A DNA stretch of 56,376 nt. Origin: CAZBLP01 sp964492825. GTDB taxonomy: Bacteria; DYJV01. The notes beneath the pieces were generated by a model. The model saw only the letters and a list, made by a program, of their open reading frames with translations, was not told where the DNA came from and did not search any database. The stretch covers positions 1 to 56,376 of the forward strand of contig CAZBLP010000004.1 of NCBI GenBank assembly GCA_964492825.1, read 5' to 3'. The position numbers were made by a program, and so were the translations under genes. Positions within the stretch are counted from its first letter, which is position 1. Every line of letters begins with the position of its first letter. Below are positions 8,121-16,821 of this stretch, in pieces.

Positions 8121-8888
8121 ATGAGTGAAGAAATTTTATTTGAAGTAAAAGAAAGCATTGGTATTATAACTATTAACAGACCTCTTGAAAATAATGCATT
8201 TTCAAAATCAATGCTTTCTCAGTGGCTAAAAATTTTAAAAAAAATAAAAGAGGACAATTCTATTAAAGCTATGATTCTCACAGGGAACGGCAAAGTTTTT
8301 TGTACCGGAGGAAGCATTGAGGAAATGGCAAACGGTGAGTTAAGCGGCTGGAAAATGAAAAAGTTTTTAAGAGATTATGTTCATAAAATAGCAATGGAAA
8401 TGAAAACATTTTACAAGCCAACCTTAGCTGCCATAAATGGCTATGCTATTGGTGCAGGGCTGGATATGTCTCTTATGTGCGATTTTAGGGTAGCATCGGA
8501 AAAAGCTGTTTTTGGAGAAAGTTATATTAAATTGGGCCTTGTAGCCGGAGATGGCGGCTGTTTTCTATTACCAAGAATAATTGGTGTTTCAAGAGCATTG
8601 GAAATGCTCCTTAGTTCCAAATTTATAGATACTGATACAGCTCTGCAATGGGGACTTATTAACAAGGTGGTACAGCATGAAAAACTTTTAGATGAAAGTA
8701 TTGATTTTTTAAAAAACATAATCTGTTTTCCTGACGAAGCTGTCCAGCTTATGAAACAGCTGGTTTACAAAAGCCTTAATGAAGATTTTGAAGAGCATTT
8801 GTCAAAGGTTTCATCACACATGGGGCTTTTAAGTGAAACTGATGAATATTTTAATAATGCAAAACAGTTATTGGAGAAAATTTCCTAA
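8121..8888 (+). CDS. Crotonase-superfamily protein (enoyl-CoA hydratase/isomerase-like)
   Basis: A 255-residue crotonase-fold protein. The oxyanion-hole segments are clear (KAMILTGNGKVFCTGGSIEEM and AAINGYAIGAGLDMSLMCDF). By alignment to rat mitochondrial enoyl-CoA hydratase, the two catalytic glutamates (GGGCE-144 and GQPE-164) correspond here to the Asp of GAGLD and the Tyr of FGESY, so ordinary hydration of enoyl-CoA is doubtful. An isomerase, lyase or other crotonase chemistry is possible. Upstream AAGGAG supports the start. The gene follows rlmN by 9 bp and overlaps the convergent amidohydrolase gene by 4 bp. Confidence 0.82.
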   Translation: MSEEILFEVKESIGIITINRPLENNAFSKSMLSQWLKILKKIKEDNSIKAMILTGNGKVFCTGGSIEEMANGELSGWKMKKFLRDYVHKIAMEMKTFYKPTLAAINGYAIGAGLDMSLMCDFRVASEKAVFGESYIKLGLVAGDGGCFLLPRIIGVSRALEMLLSSKFIDTDTALQWGLINKVVQHEKLLDESIDFLKNIICFPDEAVQLMKQLVYKSLNEDFEEHLSKVSSHMGLLSETDEYFNNAKQLLEKIS

Positions 8889-10003
8889 AAATAAAACATA
8901 TTGAAATTTTGCTCTAAAATAGCATTTAAATTAAATTCTTTCAAATTTATAAATGCAGGAGAAGGGAGGATACCTGCCAATAAATAGTTTCTCCTGCATA
9001 TAATTGATAATATTTCATTAAAACTAAGATTTAGATTTTCTTTAAAAAACTTGATTTCTTGTAAAAAAGATTCTCCATGTTTTACATTAAAAGAACCTGA
9101 ATCTGTACCAAGACAGATTTCTCCACCCTTATCCAAAAAATATTTTATTTCATTTATATGAAATTCAACTGTCTTTTTTATAATACTTTTCTCTTTCAAG
9201 CTCAAACCTTCCATTTCTGTCAGATTGTACATTGCAGAAAACGTAGGAGTAATTTTAATATTATTTTTTGCCATTATTTCAGCATTTTCTTTGCTCATAA
9301 AAAAAGCATGTTCAACTGAATCAACATTAAAGTCCAAAGTTAAATCCAGAGCTTTTTTCCCATTAACATGAATCATTGTTTTCAAATTATGTTTTTTGGC
9401 AAAATTAACAATAATCTTTAATTCATCTTTGGTAAATTGAGGTTCTGTTTCTTTTGCAAATTCTTTTATGGAATTAACGCCTGAATTTAAAACCTTAATT
9501 GTTTTCACTCCTTTTTGTAATAGCAATTCAAGTGAAAATTCAAGCTCTTTTCTATTTTCAACAGGCAAGCCAATAAAAGCACCATATCTGCCTTTTTTGT
9601 AAAGAGCTTTACCTGAAGGTATTATAATAAAACTTTTATCTTTACTGATTTTTTCATGTTCTATTGTAAAGAATCCATTATCACCTGCATCTCTAACTGC
9701 ACCTATACCATATTTGACACATTTTTTAATACTATCCCCTACTCTGCTAAGAGTTGTTTCAAAATCATCATTTAATTCTCGCTTTCTTATGTTTAGATTA
9801 TCAGAACCGCTTAGAAAAAGATGAACATGTGCATCAAAAAAAGGTGGAATTAGATAATCAGCATGTTCTACATTTACATATTTGTTAATTGATTTTTTGG
9901 GAATAATCCCAAATTTACTGTTATTTAATTTTAAATAAATGTCTTTTTTTAATGTTTCTGTTGTAAAATCCCAAAGTCCTTTACAATGTATTATTTTATC
10001 CAT
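8885..10003 (-). CDS. Amidohydrolase-superfamily metal-dependent hydrolase
   Basis: A 372-residue cytosolic amidohydrolase. The metal-site motifs run in order: PPFFDAHVHLFLSG (HxH), KTIKVLNSG (possible carbamylated or bridging lysine strand), LKTMIHVNG, DSVEHAFFM and ICLGTDSG (final Asp). The domain order and length are those of imidazolonepropionase/prolidase-like members. The substrate (cyclic amide, dipeptide or nucleoside derivative) cannot be told from sequence. It lies alone on the minus strand between crotonase and pyrE, its start 70 bp from divergent pyrE. No convincing ribosome-binding site precedes the ATG. Confidence 0.8.
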   Translation of the reverse strand: MDKIIHCKGLWDFTTETLKKDIYLKLNNSKFGIIPKKSINKYVNVEHADYLIPPFFDAHVHLFLSGSDNLNIRKRELNDDFETTLSRVGDSIKKCVKYGIGAVRDAGDNGFFTIEHEKISKDKSFIIIPSGKALYKKGRYGAFIGLPVENRKELEFSLELLLQKGVKTIKVLNSGVNSIKEFAKETEPQFTKDELKIIVNFAKKHNLKTMIHVNGKKALDLTLDFNVDSVEHAFFMSKENAEIMAKNNIKITPTFSAMYNLTEMEGLSLKEKSIIKKTVEFHINEIKYFLDKGGEICLGTDSGSFNVKHGESFLQEIKFFKENLNLSFNEILSIICRRNYLLAGILPSPAFINLKEFNLNAILEQNFNMFYF

Positions 10004-10073
10004 TTTTAAGAATTGACTTTAAAAATAATTTGATATATCTTTTTGGAAATTCAATATCATAAAAGAGGGAATA

Positions 10074-10616
10074 ATGAAAGAGAGACTTAAAGAGATTATT
10101 AAAAAATTTTCTTATGAAAAACGGGAAGTAACTCTGGCATCAGGCAGAAAAAGCAATTTCTACTTTGACGGCAAACAGACCACATTAAATGCAGAAGGTG
10201 CATATTTAGTTGGTAAATTAATGTTTGACATTATAAAAAATCTGCCTTTAAAAATTGATGCTGTTGGCGGCCCTACAATAGGTGCCGACCCAATAGCCAC
10301 CTCAATTGCCATTGTTTCACATCTTGAAAAAGAGCCTATAAATGCATTTATTGTTAGAAAAGAGCCTAAAGGACATGGCAAGAAACTTTGGATAGAAGGC
10401 AATAAAAACTTGATTAAGGGTAGTGTTGTTGCAATTGTTGAAGATGTTATTACTACAGGCGGTTCTATTTTAAAAGCAATAAAAATTGTTGAAAATGAAG
10501 GATATAAGATTGGCGCTGTTATTGTTTTAGTTGACAGAGAAGAAGGCGGCAAAGAAAATATTGAAAAAGCAGGATATAAATTATACTCTGTTTTGAAAAA
10601 AAGCGAAATTATTTAA
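10074..10616 (+). CDS. pyrE: Orotate phosphoribosyltransferase
   Basis: A 180-residue PyrE: converts orotate and PRPP to OMP in de novo pyrimidine synthesis. The N-terminal FDGKQTTLNAEGAYLVG (orotate-site region), the KEPKGHGKKLWIEG flexible loop with catalytic lysine, and the PRPP-binding VVAIVEDVITTGGS signature (about residues 121-134) are all present. The protein has the normal length of the short type. AGAGGGAA precedes the ATG. Monocistronic in this window; a 289-bp spacer follows. Confidence 0.93.
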   Translation: MKERLKEIIKKFSYEKREVTLASGRKSNFYFDGKQTTLNAEGAYLVGKLMFDIIKNLPLKIDAVGGPTIGADPIATSIAIVSHLEKEPINAFIVRKEPKGHGKKLWIEGNKNLIKGSVVAIVEDVITTGGSILKAIKIVENEGYKIGAVIVLVDREEGGKENIEKAGYKLYSVLKKSEII

Positions 10617-10905
10617 TATTAACATAAAAACAAATTTAAATTGAAAAATTTTAAAATAAGGTGAAATACCAAGTCCTAAGTCCTATTGATTTGCCAAAAG
10701 GTTGTTTTTTTACTCCAATATGCCTGTATAAAATCAAACAATACCTAATACCTATTTAAAAACAAAAGTTATTGGAAATTGATAAAGAATTGATAAAAAA
10801 TACTGTATAGATGTTTTAATTTAAAAAAGTAATATTTTGGCAACGGTATTGCTTATCTATCATAAGAAAATCTGACTAAAACTGCAAAACAAAGGAAATT
10901 CAAAT
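10617..10905. repeat. Intergenic spacer with two heptanucleotide tandem duplications
   Basis: A gene-free spacer of 289 bp between pyrE and lpxC. It holds two short period-7 tandem duplications: AAGTCCT twice at 10671-10685 and AATACCT twice at 10741-10755. These resemble the period-7 units at about 30163-30214 and 49920-49947. No RNA gene or terminator with a T-run was seen; the lpxC promoter is presumably in the last 100 bp. Confidence 0.55.
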
Positions 10906-11817
10906 ATGTATAAATACCAAACTACTATTGACCGTGTAGAAAAGTTTACAGGAATAGGCTTGCATAGTGGCAAGAATGTCACAGTAAAAATAGTTCCTGC
11001 ACCTGTTGATACAGGTATTATTTTTATTAGAGAAGATTTGGATAATTTTGAAATAGAAGCAAACCCTTTCAATGTTGTGGATACCACATTATGTACAACT
11101 TTAGGCAAAAACAATATTACAATCAAAACAATTGAGCATTTTTTATCAGCAGCAGCAGCAGCTGGTATAGATAATATGTATGTCTTTATTGATTCAGAAG
11201 AATTACCAATAATGGATGGTAGTGCAGCTCCTTTCCTATATATACTGAAAGAAGCAGGTATTAAAACTTTACACAAAAAGAAAAAATATATTAAAATTAA
11301 GAAAACCTTGAAAGTATTTTGTGAAGATAAGCAAGCATCTTTAGAACCTTCAGATGATTTCATTATATCTTTTCATCTTGATTATAATCATAAATTAATC
11401 AATAAGCAGTTTTATTCCATTAATTTTAGCAAAGAGTCGTATTTAGAGCATATTAGCAGAGCAAGGACATTTGGTTTTTTGCATGAAGTTGAAATGCTAA
11501 AAGCCAATAATCTTGCACTGGGCGGTTCTCTTGACAATGCAGTAGTTATTGATAAAGATAAAGTCCTAAATAAGGACGGATTAAGATACGAAGATGAATT
11601 TGTAAGGCATAAAATTTTAGATGCTTTAGGAGACCTTTATCTTCTTGGCCATCCTATTATTGGTCATTACAAAGGTATTAAAGCTGGTCATGCACTTAAC
11701 AATAGGCTTTGCAAAAAATTATTATCCCATAGGGAATATTGGGAATTTGCTGAAGCAAAAGAAACATATTCTGAGAAATTGCACCTTTTTGAAGAGTTAC
11801 AATTAGCATTTTGCTAA
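10906..11817 (+). CDS. lpxC: UDP-3-O-acyl-N-acetylglucosamine deacetylase LpxC
   Basis: A 303-residue zinc deacetylase that commits the cell to lipid A synthesis, showing this is an LPS-bearing Gram-negative. Visible signatures: FTGIGLHSGK at the N-terminus, TTIKTIEHFLSA-type zinc-ligand helix (first His), ELPIMDGSAAPF, the second zinc site EFVRHKILDALGDLYLLG (HxxxD) and the catalytic His in GHYKGIKAGHALNN. Length is normal. AAAGGAAA precedes the ATG. Only one base separates its stop from the next gene, so LpxC, the methyltransferase and TatD form an operon. Confidence 0.94.
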   Translation: MYKYQTTIDRVEKFTGIGLHSGKNVTVKIVPAPVDTGIIFIREDLDNFEIEANPFNVVDTTLCTTLGKNNITIKTIEHFLSAAAAAGIDNMYVFIDSEELPIMDGSAAPFLYILKEAGIKTLHKKKKYIKIKKTLKVFCEDKQASLEPSDDFIISFHLDYNHKLINKQFYSINFSKESYLEHISRARTFGFLHEVEMLKANNLALGGSLDNAVVIDKDKVLNKDGLRYEDEFVRHKILDALGDLYLLGHPIIGHYKGIKAGHALNNRLCKKLLSHREYWEFAEAKETYSEKLHLFEELQLAFC

Positions 11818-11818
11818 C

Positions 11819-12448
11819 ATGTCATCATTTCGTCAAAAATATTATAATTTCTTTTCAAAGTTTTATGATCATTTTATCAAATTACATTCTGGTGACAAAC
11901 AAGAAATTTTAAGAAAATTTTTTGTTAAACAACTTAGTCTGAAAAACAATAATAAAATCCTTGATATATGTTGCGGTACAGGTGCAACTACATACTATAT
12001 TTTTAAACAATTAGGCAACAATGGACTGATTGTAGGTCTTGATTTTTCACCTGGTATGGTAAAAAAAGCCAAGGAGAAATATCCTGAAATATCTTTTGTT
12101 ATAGGAGATGTTTCAAAACTACCGTTTAAACCTAACATTTTCCACAGAATAACCTGCACATTCGCTTTTTATGAATTAAAAGGTGGGAAAATAGAACAAA
12201 CTTTGCAAGAAATATTGAATCATTTAGATAAAAATGGTCAATTTTTTATGATGGAACATGAAGTTCCAAAAAGACCTTTTATAAGATTTCTGTTTTATAT
12301 TAGAATGATGTCAATGGGTTTTAGAAAAGCCTTTACTATTTTAAAAAATGAAAAAGAGTTATTTGAAAAATATTTTAAAAAAGTAGTAAAACTAACCTCT
12401 CCTTCCAAAAACTCCAAAATATGGAAATGTTACAAAAATGATAATTGA
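11819..12448 (+). CDS. Class I SAM-dependent methyltransferase (UbiE-like)
   Basis: A 209-residue Rossmann methyltransferase. Motif I is ILDICCGTGATTYYI (about residues 43-57), motif II ends VGLDFSPGMV, and the post-I and post-II regions (FVIGDVSKLPF, HRITCTFAFYEL) resemble the UbiE/COQ5 group of quinone and lipid methylases. The C-terminal third is short. The substrate is not deducible; a menaquinone or lipid substrate is only a family-based guess. It starts one base after lpxC and its end overlaps tatD by 11 bp, giving tight translational coupling. Confidence 0.8.
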   Translation: MSSFRQKYYNFFSKFYDHFIKLHSGDKQEILRKFFVKQLSLKNNNKILDICCGTGATTYYIFKQLGNNGLIVGLDFSPGMVKKAKEKYPEISFVIGDVSKLPFKPNIFHRITCTFAFYELKGGKIEQTLQEILNHLDKNGQFFMMEHEVPKRPFIRFLFYIRMMSMGFRKAFTILKNEKELFEKYFKKVVKLTSPSKNSKIWKCYKNDN

Positions 12449-13205
12449 TACCCATGCCCACATTGATGATAGTTGTTTTGATTTCAACAGAGAGGAAACA
12501 ATAGATAAATCTAAAAAAATTGGAATTGAGAAAATTATTAATCCTTCCATATCCACTGGAAATTTTAGCAAAGTAAAAAGTATAGGAGAGTTATTTAAAC
12601 CTGTTTTTACTGCCTATGGGATACATCCTCTTTGGGCAGATACTTTTAATCAATCTTCCATTGATATTATTGAAAATTACATAAAAAATGATAAAAAAGC
12701 AGTGGCTATTGGTGAAATAGGGGTGGATTTTAAATATGATACTCCTTTAAAAAACATTCAAATCAATTGTTTTAAAGAGCAAGTCAAACTGGCGGTGGAT
12801 TTGCAACTTCCTGTTTTAATACATTGCAGAAGAGCTGTTTTTAAAGTTTATGAAATTTTAAAAAAGTATTGGGATAAAAATATTCCGGCAATTATGCATG
12901 CTTATTCAGGAAGTGTTGAAATGGCCGAAAAATTTATTAATCTGGGATTTTTTATCTCAATTTCAGGGACAATTACATATCCTAATGCAAAAAAGCCTTT
13001 GTTAATTGCAAAAAAAATACCTATGACCTGCCTTGTAGTTGAAACAGATTCTCCTGATTTAACACCCCATAAGTATAAAGGTGAAAAAAACAAGCCTTTT
13101 TACATAAAAGAAATAATAAGAAAAATAGCTATATTAAAAAACACTTCTGAAGAAAAAACCGAAGAAATTATTTATAAGAACACTCTTTCTATTTTCGGAA
13201 AATAA
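12438..13205 (+). CDS. TatD-family metal-dependent DNase/hydrolase
   Basis: A 255-residue TIM-barrel hydrolase of the TatD family. Metal-binding motifs: DTHAHIDDSCFD at the N-terminus, AVAIGEIGVDFKYD, LPVLIHCRRA, IMHAYSG and CLVVETDSPDLTP. TatD proteins are 3'-5' exonucleases involved in DNA repair and RNA turnover. The start overlaps the methyltransferase stop. It is the last gene of the lpxC operon, closed by the hairpin at 13211-13226. Length is typical (about 255). Confidence 0.9.
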   Translation: MIIDTHAHIDDSCFDFNREETIDKSKKIGIEKIINPSISTGNFSKVKSIGELFKPVFTAYGIHPLWADTFNQSSIDIIENYIKNDKKAVAIGEIGVDFKYDTPLKNIQINCFKEQVKLAVDLQLPVLIHCRRAVFKVYEILKKYWDKNIPAIMHAYSGSVEMAEKFINLGFFISISGTITYPNAKKPLLIAKKIPMTCLVVETDSPDLTPHKYKGEKNKPFYIKEIIRKIAILKNTSEEKTEEIIYKNTLSIFGK

Positions 13206-13210
13206 AAAAA

Positions 13211-13226
13211 GCAGGCAATTGCCTGC
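13211..13226. terminator. Bidirectional intrinsic terminator between tatD and glnA
   Basis: GCAGGC and GCCTGC flank an AATT centre. The hairpin is followed by TTCTTTTATT on the plus strand and by TTTTTTTATT on the minus strand, so it can stop both the lpxC-tatD and the convergent glnB-glnA transcripts. Confidence 0.88.
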
Positions 13227-13234
13227 TTCTTTTA

Positions 13235-14647
13235 TTAAATATCATAGTATAGTTCATATTCATGCGGATGCGGTCTCATTCTTACAGCATCTGCTTCTTT
13301 TTCTCGTTTGTATTCTATCCAGTCATTAATACATCTTTCTGTGAATACATCGCCTTTCATAAGAAAATCATGATCATTTTCAAGAGCGTCAAGTGCCTCT
13401 TCAAGAGAACCTGGAGTAGATGGAACATTTGCCAATTCTTCTGGTGACAATGAGTAAATATCCTTATCAAGAGCTTCTCCTGGATCCATTTTATTTTCAA
13501 TTCCATCAAGACCAGCCATTAGCATAGCTGCAAAAGCCATGTATCCATTAGCTGATGGGTCAGGGAATCTTACTTCTATTCTTTTTGCTTTTTCACTCAT
13601 TGAATACATAGGTATCCTAACAGCAGCACTTCTGTTTCTGCTTGAATATGCAAGATTAACAGGAGCTTCATAACCTGGAACTAATCTTTTGTATGAATTT
13701 GTTGTAGGGTTGGTAAAAGCACAAATAGCTTTCGCATGTTTCAATATACCTCCAATATACCACAATGCCTCTTTACTCATTCCACCATATTCATTACCTG
13801 CAAAAAGGTTTTTACCACCTTTCCAGATTGATTGGTGGGTATGCATTCCTGTACCATTGTCTCCAAAAAGTGGTTTAGGCATAAATGTAACTGTTTTACC
13901 GTTTCTCCATGCAACATTTTTGATAATATATTTAAACCACATTAATTTATCACCCATTTTAAGAAGCTCATCAAATCTCAAATCAATTTCAGCTTGTCCG
14001 GCTGTGGCAACTTCATGATGCTGACATTCAACATTCATTCCTAATTTCATCATTTCCATAACCATTTCATTTCTTAAATCCTGCAAACTGTCTGTTGGAG
14101 GTACTGGGAAATAGCCTTCCTTATATCTTGGCTTATATCCTAAGTTAGGATTTTCATCTCTTGCAGTATTCCATCTGCCTTCTACTGAATCAACTTCATA
14201 ATAACTTTTGTTCTGAGTAGTTATATATCTCACATCATCAAAAATAAAAAATTCTGGCTCAGGACCAAAAAAAGCCGTATCTCCAACACCTGTCGATTTT
14301 AAATAATTTTCAGCTTTTTTTGCAACATTTCTTGGATCTTTTTCATAGGCTTCCCTTGTAATAGGATCAACAATATCACAGATTAGGCTTAAAGTAGTAA
14401 CTTCAGTAAATGGGTCAATACAAGCTGTTGAAGGATCAGGTATAACAAGCATATCACTTGCATGAATTGGTTGCCATCCTCTAATACTTGAACCATCAAA
14501 TCCAAATCCATCTTCAAAAGAACCTTCATCAAGCTCAGAAAGGGGAACAGAAAAATGCTGCCACATTCCTACAAAATCTGTAAATTTTACATCTACCATT
14601 TTTACATCATTTTCTTTTGCAAAATTTAATACTTCTTTTGGTGTCAT
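13235..14647 (-). CDS. glnA: Glutamine synthetase, type I
   Basis: A 470-residue dodecameric GlnA: ATP-dependent condensation of glutamate and ammonia. Signatures: FGFDGSSIRGWQ near residue 48-59, FFGPEPEFFIFDD, the NVECQHHEVATAGQAEID stretch, the ATP-binding KPLFGDNGTGMHTHQS region, and MRPHPHEYELYYD at the C-terminus. The DKDIYSLSPEE segment near residue 397 keeps the tyrosine that is adenylylated in GSI-beta enzymes, so GlnE-type control is possible. AAGGAGGATG marks the start. It follows glnB by 45 bp in an operon with a sigma-54-type promoter upstream of glnB. Confidence 0.96.
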   Translation of the reverse strand: MTPKEVLNFAKENDVKMVDVKFTDFVGMWQHFSVPLSELDEGSFEDGFGFDGSSIRGWQPIHASDMLVIPDPSTACIDPFTEVTTLSLICDIVDPITREAYEKDPRNVAKKAENYLKSTGVGDTAFFGPEPEFFIFDDVRYITTQNKSYYEVDSVEGRWNTARDENPNLGYKPRYKEGYFPVPPTDSLQDLRNEMVMEMMKLGMNVECQHHEVATAGQAEIDLRFDELLKMGDKLMWFKYIIKNVAWRNGKTVTFMPKPLFGDNGTGMHTHQSIWKGGKNLFAGNEYGGMSKEALWYIGGILKHAKAICAFTNPTTNSYKRLVPGYEAPVNLAYSSRNRSAAVRIPMYSMSEKAKRIEVRFPDPSANGYMAFAAMLMAGLDGIENKMDPGEALDKDIYSLSPEELANVPSTPGSLEEALDALENDHDFLMKGDVFTERCINDWIEYKREKEADAVRMRPHPHEYELYYDI

Positions 14648-14692
14648 AAAAACATCCTCCTTTTTTATTGTAATTTAAATCTATTCAAAAGA

Positions 14693-15037
14693 CTAAATAG
14701 CATCTTCACCATGCTCTCCTGTTCTAATTCTGTAAACATTTTCAATATCATAAATAAAAATTTTTCCATCACCTATTTTCCCGGTTTTTGCAGAGTTCAT
14801 TATAGTTTCCACTATTTTATCAACTTCAGAATCTTTTACAACAATCTCTATTTTTACTTTAGGTAAAAAATCAACTATATATTCTGCACCTCTGTAAAAT
14901 TCAGTATGTCCTTTTTGTCTACCTGCACCTTTTACTTCTGTAACTGTAATTCCATAAGTCCCCAAATCATTAATAGCTTCTTTAACATCATCCAATTTAA
15001 AAGGTTTTATTATAGCTTCTATTTTTTTCAATCCCAT
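14693..15037 (-). CDS. glnB: Nitrogen regulatory protein P-II
   Basis: A 114-residue P-II trimer subunit that senses 2-oxoglutarate and ATP/ADP and controls glutamine synthetase and nitrogen transcription. The T-loop reads FYRGAEYIVDFLPKVKIE; Tyr53 here corresponds to the uridylylated Tyr51 of E. coli GlnB (two-residue offset). The B-loop and TGKIGDGKIFI signature are intact. GGAGGGATAG precedes the ATG. Its position ahead of glnA and beside a NifA-like activator indicates nitrogen control of the operon. Confidence 0.95.
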   Translation of the reverse strand: MGLKKIEAIIKPFKLDDVKEAINDLGTYGITVTEVKGAGRQKGHTEFYRGAEYIVDFLPKVKIEIVVKDSEVDKIVETIMNSAKTGKIGDGKIFIYDIENVYRIRTGEHGEDAI

Positions 15038-15077
15038 CTATCCCTCCACATATCAATCTATTAAACATTTTTTTAAC

Positions 15078-15093
15078 TACAAAATTCATGCCA
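15078..15093 (-). promoter_or_regulatory. Probable sigma-54 (-24/-12) promoter for glnB-glnA
   Basis: Read on the minus strand the sequence is TGGCATG-AATT-TTGTA, against the sigma-54 consensus TGGCAYG-N4-TTGCW; only the C of the -12 element differs. The predicted start would lie near 15066, giving a leader of about 28 bases with the glnB ribosome-binding site inside it. The gene divergent from it encodes a sigma-54 activator, which fits. Confidence 0.62.
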
Positions 15094-15231
15094 CAACATT
15101 TAAAAAAATTTTTCTGCTAAATTCTGTTGAGCAAATGCCTATAACTTGGTACTTAACACATATTACACTATTATTAATATATATTTTAAATTATTGCAAG
15201 TAAGACAAAAATGTTACAAAAAACAAAATTT

Positions 15232-15247
15232 AGTACAATTTTGTACT
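15232..15247. promoter_or_regulatory. Dyad AGTACAA-TT-TTGTACT, candidate activator or operator site
   Basis: A perfect 7-bp inverted repeat with a 2-base centre, lying about 140 bp upstream of the sigma-54-like promoter of glnB and about 55 bp upstream of the NifA-like gene start. The distance suits an enhancer site for a sigma-54 activator or an autoregulatory operator. Binding by the neighbouring regulator is inference. Confidence 0.45.
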
Positions 15248-15263
15248 TTTATATAAATATTTC

Positions 15264-15292
15264 TTGTTTTTAATCTAATTTTATGGCATAAT
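15264..15292 (+). promoter_or_regulatory. Possible sigma-70 promoter of the NifA-like gene, near-leaderless
   Basis: TTGTTT (15264-15269), 17 bp, CATAAT (15287-15292). A start of transcription 7-8 bases downstream falls at or beside the ATG at 15300, which also lacks a Shine-Dalgarno sequence. This would make a leaderless transcript. The elements are only moderately close to consensus. Confidence 0.35.
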
Positions 15293-15299
15293 TTACGGT

Positions 15300-16802
15300 A
15301 TGAATATATATTTTGAAACCTTAAAACATATTAGCAATTTAATCAACGAAAATTTGGAATTTTCTACTATTTTATACAACGTACTTGAAATATTAGCAAA
15401 AAATGTAGGAATGGAACGTGGAATCATATCTGTTTACAGACAAGATCTTGAAGAAATTTTTGTTGATGTTGCCTATGGTATACCAAAGAAAAAAGGAAAA
15501 ATTTATTATAAGTTAGGCGAAGGAATAACAGGTCAAGTAGTATCTTCAGGCAGACCGGTTGCAGTACCTCATTTAGATCAGGAACCTCTTTTTTTAGATA
15601 GAACCGGTGCAAGAAAACATATTAACAGGTCAAAATTAGCCTTTATTTGCGTACCTATTAAATATGGTTTTGAAACTGTTGGCGCATTATCTGTTGATCA
15701 TGTTTCAAAAAATGTAAATCTCGATGTTGAAGTGAGATTTCTTGAAATTGTAGCTAATATGATAGCTTCCAAAGTTTATATAAGAAGAATACAGGAAGAA
15801 AATTACAAATTAAAAGAAACTATTAAACGACATAGTCCCATTGGAAGCATGATAGGCAATTCTGAAGCTATGAGAGAAGTATCATATTTAATAGCCCAGG
15901 TTGCAGAAACAGATTCCACTATTCTTATTACAGGCGAGACAGGTACAGGTAAAAGTCTTGCTGCTTATGAAATTCATTATCTAAGCAGAAGATCAAAAGG
16001 TCCGTTTATTAAGCTAAACTGCGGAGCAATACCAGAAAACCTTATTGAAAGCGAGCTATTTGGCCATGAAAAAGGCTCATTTACAGGAGCTGTTTCTAGA
16101 CAAATAGGCAAATTTGAAATTGCAAACGGAGGGACAATCTTTCTTGATGAAATAGGAGAGCTACCTATTTCTTTGCAATCTAAATTACTGAGAATCTTGG
16201 AAGAAAAGTGCTTTGAAAGAATTGGCAGTAATAAAACAATTTATACTGATGTTAGAATATTGGCTGCGACTAATAAAAACCTCGAAAAAGAAGTTGAAGA
16301 AGGAAGGTTCAGAAAAGATTTGTTTTACAGGTTAAATGTTTTTCCTATACATTTGCCTCCTCTGAGAGAAAGAGGCGCTGATATTATAATGTTGGCAGAT
16401 TATTTCACTCAAAAATTAAGCACCCAGCTAAAAAAAAATGTCTCTGGAATAGATAAATCAGCTATGGATATACTTCTGTCGTATAATTGGCCCGGAAATG
16501 TTCGTGAATTACAAAATTGTATAGAACGCGCAATACTACTTGACCGTGACGGAATTATAAAAGTTGACGATCTTCCGACTTATGTGAAACTTGAAAAAGA
16601 AGGCACTGTTAAATTTAACGGTAATTTTCAATATCTTGTCGAATCTTACGAGAAATCTTTGATTATCAGTGCATTAAAAGAAACAGAAGGCAATCAAACA
16701 AAAACTGCTCAAATATTAGGTACAACCAAAAGAATAATTCAATATAAAATTCAAAAATACAATATTGACTATACTAAATTTAAAACAAACTCTCAATTAT
16801 AG
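15300..16802 (+). CDS. NifA-like sigma-54-dependent transcriptional activator
   Basis: A 500-residue bacterial enhancer-binding protein. Residues about 15-165 form a GAF domain with the NifA-type GEGITGQVVSSGRPVAVP and DQEPLFLDR strings. The AAA+ domain (about 184-420) has Walker A GETGTGKS at 212-219, the sigma-54 contact loop as GSFTGA at 259-264 (usual GAFTGA), and Walker B ending FLDEIG. A Fis-type helix-turn-helix closes the protein (NQTKTAQILGTTKRIIQYKI). GAF of NifA binds 2-oxoglutarate in some species, matching the adjacent P-II gene. It is divergent from glnB-glnA, whose promoter looks sigma-54 dependent, so that operon is the prime candidate target; nif genes are not in the window. 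It could instead be a general nitrogen activator. Confidence 0.88.
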   Translation: MNIYFETLKHISNLINENLEFSTILYNVLEILAKNVGMERGIISVYRQDLEEIFVDVAYGIPKKKGKIYYKLGEGITGQVVSSGRPVAVPHLDQEPLFLDRTGARKHINRSKLAFICVPIKYGFETVGALSVDHVSKNVNLDVEVRFLEIVANMIASKVYIRRIQEENYKLKETIKRHSPIGSMIGNSEAMREVSYLIAQVAETDSTILITGETGTGKSLAAYEIHYLSRRSKGPFIKLNCGAIPENLIESELFGHEKGSFTGAVSRQIGKFEIANGGTIFLDEIGELPISLQSKLLRILEEKCFERIGSNKTIYTDVRILAATNKNLEKEVEEGRFRKDLFYRLNVFPIHLPPLRERGADIIMLADYFTQKLSTQLKKNVSGIDKSAMDILLSYNWPGNVRELQNCIERAILLDRDGIIKVDDLPTYVKLEKEGTVKFNGNFQYLVESYEKSLIISALKETEGNQTKTAQILGTTKRIIQYKIQKYNIDYTKFKTNSQL

Positions 16803-16821
16803 TTAACAATAAAGTAAAATT

